Assembly (NCBI RefSeq): GCF_024539815.1
Contig: NZ_JAHHIU010000079.1
Span: 1 to 64,000 of the forward strand
Source: Streptomyces hayashii
GTDB taxonomy: Bacteria > Actinomycetota > Actinomycetes > Streptomycetales > Streptomycetaceae
DNA length: 64,000 nucleotides
Direction: 5' to 3'
In this document: positions 59,032 through 64,000 of the stretch, piece by piece
How positions within the stretch are numbered: the stretch's first letter is position 1
How the letters are laid out: each line of letters opens with the position of its first letter
Notes under the pieces: generated by a model
Seen by the model: the letters and a program-made list of their open reading frames with translations, nothing else
The model's database searches: none
Told to the model about the DNA's origin: nothing
Program-made: the position numbers and the translations under genes

Positions 59032-60576
59032 TACTACAGCCTCAGATCTTGTGACTGATGATCGGTGCTGATCGTTGTCCGGTCATGCTGATGGATGTGA
59101 GTACGGAGCACGTTGAGGGGTGGGCGGAGGAACTGGCCGCTCTGACGGGTGGGTTGGGGCATCTGTTTGCCCGGCCGGAGCCGCGGGAGGTGTTCGCGGA
59201 TCTCGTCGAGGGGCTGCTGTCGGACCTGGGCCGGAAGAACGGCTGGACGATGGCAGGGCGGGCCGGGCATGCCACCCCGCACCGGATCCAGAAGTTCCTG
59301 GGCGAGGCGTCCTGGAGCGCGGAGGGACTGCTGGCCGAGGTGCAGGCTTACGTGGCGCGGGAGTTGGGGGATCCGGGTGCGACGCTGGTGCTGGACGACA
59401 CCCAGGTGATCAAGAAGGGTGACAAGTCCGTCGGGGTCGCCCACCAGCACTGCGGGACGACCGGTGACGTCCGAAACTGTCAGGTCATGGTGATGCTCAC
59501 CTACGCCGCCGCGCGCGGCCACACCTTCTGTGACCGGCGCCTGTACCTGCCGCAGTCCTGGACGAAGGACCGTGAGCGATGCCGGGCGGCCGGGGTGCCC
59601 GACGAGGTCGCCTTCACCACCAAGCCGCAACTGGGCCTCGCCATGCTGGAGGCTGCGGTGGCCGACGACCTGCCGTTCTCCTGGGTTGCCGCGGACGCGG
59701 ACTACGGCAAGGACCCCGCTCTCAGGTCCTGGATGCAGGAACAAAAGATCCGCTACGTACTCGCGGTGCCGGTCACGCTGCCGGTTCAGGGTCCGCCGGG
59801 CAGGCCGTACCTGCCGAAGGTCGCGGCGGCCGGTGACCTGCTGCACTACGCCACCGCACGTGATGTGTGGGAGCGTCGCAGCCAGGGCGAGGGCTCCAAG
59901 GGGCAGCGCAGTTACGACTGGGCCTGGTTCGAGGTCACCCTGCCCGGACAGATGCCGGCCGAAGGGTTCGCCCACCGGCTGCTGATCCGCCGCAGCACCG
60001 AGAAGAAGCAACTGGCCGGCGGCCGGGTCGACTTCGAGTACACGTACTTCCTCATCCACGCCCCCGCCGCTGACCCGGTCACCGAGGCGATCGTGAGGGC
60101 CGGGGTGCGCTGGAAGATCGAGGAGAACAACGAACTCGCCAAGCAGATCACCGGCCTCGGCCAGTACCAGGTCCGCCGCTGGACCTCCTGGCACCGGCAC
60201 GTCACCTGCGCGATGCTCGCCCTGGCCTTCCTGACCGTCCAACGCGCCCGTCACCCCGAACCCGAACCCACCGGCCAGCCAACCGGCCCGGACCCGGCAG
60301 ACAAGGGAAAAGCCCAGGTGACAGCGGGAAAGGGCGCCACCTTCCGCTGATCCGGCTGACCGTCCCGGCCCTCTCCTGCCTCCTCGCGGCCACCGCCCTG
60401 ACCACCCACCACAGCGACGCCTACCACCTCCAGCAGCATCACTGGCGAGCCCTGCACCAGACCCGGGCCACCGTCAGCCACTACAACCGGCGCGGCGACC
60501 CCCTACCCACCCGCCTACGCCCCTGGCGACAACCCGGGCAGAACCGATCACAACCTCAAAATCTGAGGCTGTAGTA
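59032..60576. mobile_element. Complete IS701-type insertion sequence
   Basis: The element is 1545 bases long. Terminal inverted repeats begin TACTACAGCCTCAGAT (59032 on the left, 60576 on the right, read inwards) and agree at 19 of the first 20 positions. The four bases CGAG flank both sides (59028-59031 and 60577-60580), a target duplication of the IS701 length. Confidence 0.9.
59058..60350 (+). CDS. IS701-family transposase, 430 aa
   Basis: DDE transposase: first Asp in LVLDDTQVIKKG (near residue 115), second Asp in VAADADYGKDP (near 218), Glu in WKIEENNELAKQ (near 355). A start at ATG 59091 (MDVSTEHVEGW) is also likely. The frame stops at 60350, but in another frame the following bases code for LIRLTVPALSCLL...QHHWRALHQTRATVSHYNRR, which resembles the usual C-terminal end of IS701 transposases. 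A shift near 60335 has probably removed about 70 residues. The catalytic triad is intact. Confidence 0.85.
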   Translation: MIGADRCPVMLMDVSTEHVEGWAEELAALTGGLGHLFARPEPREVFADLVEGLLSDLGRKNGWTMAGRAGHATPHRIQKFLGEASWSAEGLLAEVQAYVARELGDPGATLVLDDTQVIKKGDKSVGVAHQHCGTTGDVRNCQVMVMLTYAAARGHTFCDRRLYLPQSWTKDRERCRAAGVPDEVAFTTKPQLGLAMLEAAVADDLPFSWVAADADYGKDPALRSWMQEQKIRYVLAVPVTLPVQGPPGRPYLPKVAAAGDLLHYATARDVWERRSQGEGSKGQRSYDWAWFEVTLPGQMPAEGFAHRLLIRRSTEKKQLAGGRVDFEYTYFLIHAPAADPVTEAIVRAGVRWKIEENNELAKQITGLGQYQVRRWTSWHRHVTCAMLALAFLTVQRARHPEPEPTGQPTGPDPADKGKAQVTAGKGATFR

Positions 60577-60667
60577 CGAGGCTGGGCCCCGGCTGTTGCG
60601 CCGGGTGGGCGCCGGGTTCCACGGCTCCGGTGGGGTGGTGCGGGTCGCAGGGGCGCGAAGGTGCTGG

Positions 60668-60935
60668 TTAGTCAGGGTTCGGGAGAGTATGGAGCCGGTT
60701 GAGGGCGTCTGTGATCACGTCACGTCGGTCCAGGGCCAGTGCGCCGCGAGGCGGAGGATGCGGCGGCGTCCGGTGGTGACGAGTCGGCCGGCTGTGGAGA
60801 GCAGGCGAAGCCGCAGGCGCCGGGGTTCCCAGCGGCGGGCTTTGCCAAAGGGGGCAGGTCGCGCAGGCCGGTGGCGCGGGCGGCGCGGATGCGGTCCTCG
60901 GCTCGGGCCTGCTGGCGGTCCTTCGCTTTCAAGGC
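60668..60935 (-). pseudogene. IS1380-family transposase remnant
   Basis: Minus-strand segments QQARAEDRIRAARATGLRDLP and, in another frame, GKARRWEPRRLRLRLLSTAGRL and RRRILRLAAHWPWTDVITDALNRL match the C-terminal part of IS1380 transposases, with the middle deleted. Stop TAA at 60668-60670. Confidence 0.7.
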
Positions 60936-60944
60936 GCCGCGATC

Positions 60945-61094
60945 ATGGGCAAGAGCAACACCCCGGTGTACTGCCAGGACCTGCACACGGACAACAGCCA
61001 GTTCGGGCCCACGCTCAACCCGCAAGGCCCCAAGCGCACCGCCGGCGGTTCCTCCGGCGGCCCTGCCGCCGCAGGTGTGGCTCGCCCTGAGTAG
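60945..61094 (+). pseudogene. Amidase fragment, 49 codons
   Basis: GKSNTPVYCQDLHTDNSQFG and KRTAGGSSGGPAAAG give the Gly/Ser-rich signature of amidase-family enzymes. Both flanks are missing, and the reading ends at TAG 61092-61094. It is a fragment trapped between insertion-sequence remnants. Confidence 0.65.
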
Positions 61095-61132
61095 CCGCAG
61101 TCGTAAAAGGAGCGCGGACCGCGGGGGAGTGC

Positions 61133-61948
61133 TCACCGTTGCTGGGCCAGGGTAAAAAGCCGATGGGCGGCTTTCGCCCACGCCCCCTCGGCATCGGGAC
61201 CTGCGTAGTGCGTTTCCAGTTCGGCCACGATGGCCGCGCCCTCAGCGAAGCGGCCAACGGCGAGGTCCATCCACAGCAGAAGCAGGCGGTTGTTCGGGAT
61301 ACCGGCGCCGGCCTCGGCGACCAGGTAGGCCGCCCATGCCGCCTTCGTCAGCTCAGTGTGGGGAGGGGGAAGCGCATCACCCACGATCCGCAGCAGAGCG
61401 CCGGTGCGCTGGACCGCGGCCAGTGACGCGGCGTCGGCCAGCGCCGGAGTGGCGTCGCCCAGCAGCGTCAGGACGTCGGCCTGCTCCAGTTGGTGCCACG
61501 CGAGCCACTGTGCCCGCACCGCCTCGCCGGCGTCCAGCGACGTCGTGCCCTGGGTGCAGCCGTGCGCGAGATAGAGGTGGACCTTCTCCGTGCTCGTGGC
61601 GCGTGCTGTGACGACGGTGCCGAGGGGGTGCCACCATTGCGCCATCAGGCCGGTTTCCTCGGCGAGTTCACGACGGGCGGCCTGCGCCGGCTCCTCGCCG
61701 TCGTCGACCAAACCCCCGGGCAGATCCGTGATCGTGCCGTGCAGGTAGTGATGCTGGGTGACCGTCGCGACCTTGTCTCGCCGGACGGCAAGAACGCGGA
61801 CCGAGTCCGGGGCGGCGACATGCGGATAATCCACCGTGGCACCGTCGGGCCGTACGGCCTCATCCACGGTCAGGCGGATGCGATCCTGCGGGCCGCCCGC
61901 GTGTAGGACCCGGCTGCCGTGTTTGTGCCATCGTCCGTCACCGCTCAT
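61133..61948 (-). CDS. NUDIX hydrolase with extra C-terminal domain, 271 aa
   Basis: NUDIX box GGLVDDGEEPAQAARRELAEETGL at about residues 77-100 gives the metal-binding REXXEE. The fold resembles ADP-ribose pyrophosphatases (HHYLHGTITDLPGG). Beyond residue 175 a helical domain of about 95 residues (LTKAAWAAYLVAEAGAGIPNNRLLLLWMDLAVGRF) is not part of a usual NUDIX protein. ATG at 61948. It stands alone and is divergent from the next gene. Substrate unknown. Confidence 0.85.
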   Translation of the reverse strand: MSGDGRWHKHGSRVLHAGGPQDRIRLTVDEAVRPDGATVDYPHVAAPDSVRVLAVRRDKVATVTQHHYLHGTITDLPGGLVDDGEEPAQAARRELAEETGLMAQWWHPLGTVVTARATSTEKVHLYLAHGCTQGTTSLDAGEAVRAQWLAWHQLEQADVLTLLGDATPALADAASLAAVQRTGALLRIVGDALPPPHTELTKAAWAAYLVAEAGAGIPNNRLLLLWMDLAVGRFAEGAAIVAELETHYAGPDAEGAWAKAAHRLFTLAQQR

Positions 61949-62240
61949 GCGCTGGACTTTACGTGCCGCCGGTGATCACTGTGTGAATACGAGCGGTGAG
62001 GACGAACGGGCTGCCGTGGCCCTCCGCGCGTCCCGCTCGACGGGGACGGCAGGGATCCGCGATCGGTATCGGAGCCGTGCCGGACAGTCGTGGTCAACCG
62101 TGGTGGCCAAGGTGGCCGTGCCGACGACGCCCGTCCCTCACAGGTGTGAAGGCGAAGGGGACGCGGGGCACTCCGGTCTGCGATCAAGGACGATGGGTTG
62201 CCGGCGGTGGGGTATCGAGGTTCGAGTAGGCGAGGCGGGG
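61949..62240. other. Divergent intergenic region, 292 bases
   Basis: Between the NUDIX gene and the gene at 62241. It should hold both promoters. I see no repeat or RNA gene. Confidence 0.4.
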
Positions 62241-62876
62241 ATGAGGGACTCGGAGAAGAGGATCGCCGTGCTGGACGCGCTGCGTGAGCACGAGCGAGGC
62301 GCGCAGGATGCGTGGGTGCTGGACGATGCGGTGCCCGTGTCCCTCCAGCGGAGTGCGGATGCGGCGGTGCGCGAAGGACAGGTCGAATTGGCGGACAGGG
62401 GGATCCGCGCCGAACTCTCCGTCCTCACCTCCCGGCCGGTGCGCTGGGCGGCGCGACTGACCCCTCATGGTCGCGACACTCTCGCGTACGCTCACGCCTG
62501 CCCGCTGGAAGTGTCCGATGAGCCTCCACCCGGTCTGGGTGAACGGCTGGTGGAACTGCGCCCGGCCCAGATGCGTGCGGTGCGCGTCTTCGTCGGCCTC
62601 GCCCGGGCACTGGCTACTGCCCCGGCCGACGGGCTCGTCGAGCGCGTGCACGCCGCGTCCTTCAGCCGGGCGGACAACCGCTGGCGGCTGTGCCTGAACG
62701 ACAGGCAGATCGCCTCGGTCGCCTACGGGCTCTACCTGCACCGGCTCAGCGGTTCCGAGGCCGAGGCCAACCGCTTCGCCCGCGACTACGGTGTCGCCTA
62801 CCGGCCATCCCCGGACGGCGGCACGCCGGTTTTGGTCGTCCTCGGGCAACGCACCAGCGGCTCGGAGGGCGCGTGA
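62241..62876 (+). CDS. Hypothetical protein, 211 aa (possibly DUF6417-type)
   Basis: ATG at 62241 with GGGG upstream. It opens like a regulator (KRIAVLDALREHERGAQ) and has RWAARLTPHGRDTLAYA, a winged-helix-like end, then a second helical domain (PAQMRAVRVFVGLARALATA) and VAYGLYLHRLSGSEAEANRFARDYG. I think it belongs to a Streptomyces family of unknown function (perhaps DUF6417), but am not sure. Confidence 0.6.
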   Translation: MRDSEKRIAVLDALREHERGAQDAWVLDDAVPVSLQRSADAAVREGQVELADRGIRAELSVLTSRPVRWAARLTPHGRDTLAYAHACPLEVSDEPPPGLGERLVELRPAQMRAVRVFVGLARALATAPADGLVERVHAASFSRADNRWRLCLNDRQIASVAYGLYLHRLSGSEAEANRFARDYGVAYRPSPDGGTPVLVVLGQRTSGSEGA

Positions 62877-62973
62877 GTCGAGGCAGACCTTGACGACCGA
62901 AACCCTGCCAATTGCCGGGCTCGCGTACGCCGGGCCGTTGCTCGGCATCGTCCCTTGACGATGCACACCGTGT

Positions 62974-63852
62974 TCAGGAGCGAGCAGCCGAGGGCGGCGG
63001 AGGCGGCACCTCCTCTGCAGCGGGACGGTGAGCCCGCTCCAGCGACCGCACCCACCCGGGAACCCCCTCGCCCATGCCCATGGTGGCCAGTGACCGCTCG
63101 CGACGGGGCTCGATGACCTGGCCGCTCTCGTCGGCATACAGAGTCTCCGCGTCTGCAATACCGGACCACCACACCGGCGCGGGCCACGTCGAGTGCCGGT
63201 ACTCGAAAGAGACCGACTCCACGCGCAGCAACTGGGCGTCGGGGGCGGCGAAGTCGGTCAGGACGTTCCCGCCGTGCCAACGGGCGTAAGGCTGGTGGCC
63301 GTCGACGAAGCGCACCGTGACGTTTCTGACCGTCTCCACCGTGCGGGCGCCGTCAGGCCCCATCCACAACTCACCCCAGGATGCCACGATCTCGGCGACC
63401 TGGATGGCGTCGTTGTGCAACGGGTACCGCCCGTAGCGAGGGTCGTCCTCAGGGCGGTAGGTGACCTCGTACCGCTCGCGGGCCGGGAAGGAATCATGCG
63501 ACCGGACTGCCTTGAGCGGGCCCTGTACGTGCACCGCGGCAAGGTGAGGCGCGCGATCGGACCAGGTGGCGAAGATCCACCGGCCCAGCTCCCAAGGGCC
63601 GCAGTTTCCCGTCAAGGAGTCGTCCAGCTTGTTCAGGTACTGGCGGGCCAGCTCAGTGTCGACCCAGGTGTCGAACTCGGCCAGAGCGGTGTGCACCGCG
63701 ACCGATTCGTCCTCGGTCAGGTTGTCTTTCGCCACGACCTCCAGCCGTACCGTCCACAGATGTCCGTGGGGGTGGTGGCATTCGTGCCAGGACGGCAGAG
63801 TCTGCTGGCTGTGAACCGCGGTGAACTCGCCTTCGCGGGTCAACGTCATCAT
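62974..63852 (-). CDS. QueD-like (6-carboxytetrahydropterin synthase-like) protein, 292 aa
   Basis: Residues 1-110 resemble QueD: EFTAVHSQQTL with the first zinc His, CHHPHGHLWTVRLEV with the Cys and the HGH pair, and LDDSLTG in the place of the conserved acidic loop. QueD makes 6-carboxytetrahydropterin from dihydroneopterin triphosphate. The C-terminal 170 residues are extra (VETVRNVTVRFVDGHQPYARW, YRHSTWPAPVWWSG) and unknown, so the enzyme may serve another pterin-like route. No queC/E/F gene is in view. Confidence 0.72.
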   Translation of the reverse strand: MMTLTREGEFTAVHSQQTLPSWHECHHPHGHLWTVRLEVVAKDNLTEDESVAVHTALAEFDTWVDTELARQYLNKLDDSLTGNCGPWELGRWIFATWSDRAPHLAAVHVQGPLKAVRSHDSFPARERYEVTYRPEDDPRYGRYPLHNDAIQVAEIVASWGELWMGPDGARTVETVRNVTVRFVDGHQPYARWHGGNVLTDFAAPDAQLLRVESVSFEYRHSTWPAPVWWSGIADAETLYADESGQVIEPRRERSLATMGMGEGVPGWVRSLERAHRPAAEEVPPPPPSAARS

Positions 63853-64000
63853 CGGCTTCTCCCAGGGGACTTCAACCAGGCACGGCCCGAACGAGCCTGT
63901 AGGACTGGCGCGTTGGGGGCATCTCGGAGCAGTTCGGCGACACCCCTCTCACAGACGGTAGACGATCAGCACGCCGCCGCGGGGACCAAGTGGCGAACGT
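63853..64000. other. Right-hand window edge, non-coding
   Basis: 148 bases upstream of the QueD-like gene. It should hold that gene's promoter; nothing else is visible. Confidence 0.4.

Noticed and set aside
1..64000. CRISPR arrays, rRNA and tRNA genes, integrase gene, attachment site
   Set aside because: No regularly spaced repeats with spacers, no RNA-gene sequence and no tyrosine or serine recombinase were recognised, so none is reported. The tandem repeats at 49264 and 52487 lie within coding sequence.

Overview
The window has the marks of Streptomyces DNA. GC content is very high, many genes start with TTG or GTG, start and stop codons often overlap (ATGA or GTGA), and families typical of the genus are present (WhiB, Spd-type transfer membrane proteins, DUF317, DUF4913, DUF6233, MAB_1171c). 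I see no rRNA, tRNA, ribosomal or central-metabolism genes. The gene content is that of an accessory replicon: a conjugative plasmid or an integrative conjugative element. No integrase, telomere or attachment site is visible, so I cannot choose between them.

Layout. (1) 1-12.9 kb, minus strand: a partial HAD-like gene, small unknown genes, and a type IV secretion-type module with a VirB4-like ATPase, an SCO6880-type protein, a TrbL/VirB6-like membrane protein, a VirB8-like bitopic protein, a DUF6112/VirB2-like small membrane protein, an SH3-like secreted protein and a VirB1-like transglycosylase/NlpC-P60 protein. (2) 12.7-12.8 kb: two mirror-image divergent promoters. (3) 12.9-29.4 kb, plus strand: an orphan DNA methyltransferase, a DUF4913 protein, a RelE-like protein, several small unknown proteins, HxlR-type regulators, an MFS / ATP-grasp / MFS / HAD gene group, a duplicated DUF317 two-gene unit, a DUF317 gene broken by a TAG codon, and a sortase-anchored SpaA-like surface protein. 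(4) 29.4-39.5 kb: a defence island with a Gabija pair (GajB and GajA), a protein joining a RelE-like module to a Hanks-type kinase, a HEPN-motif protein and an HNH-ABC ATPase fusion. (5) 39.7-44.6 kb: more DUF317-related genes, an IS110 element, and DUF6233 and small genes. (6) 44.8-53.1 kb, minus strand: a lipoprotein, a zinc-ribbon protein, the relaxase, a MobC-like protein, Spd-like, WhiB, zinc-finger and HTH (possible replication) proteins. (7) 53.9-64 kb: an XRE regulator, transposon debris (Tn3, IS1380, amidase fragments), an HAD phosphatase, an ImmA/IrrE + MAB_1171c pair, a complete IS701-type element with a CGAG target duplication, a NUDIX protein, an unknown protein and a QueD-like protein.

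How the parts fit together. Relaxase, MobC-like, Spd and type IV secretion genes would process and move the element. XRE, WhiB and HxlR proteins and the mirrored promoter pair probably control it. The methyltransferase may protect the incoming DNA. The defence island is cargo that would help the host against phage. The most unusual gene is the RelE-like/kinase fusion at 33842-35902: its first 200 residues look like the accessory N-terminus of some UvrD-type helicases, but a protein kinase follows in place of the helicase.
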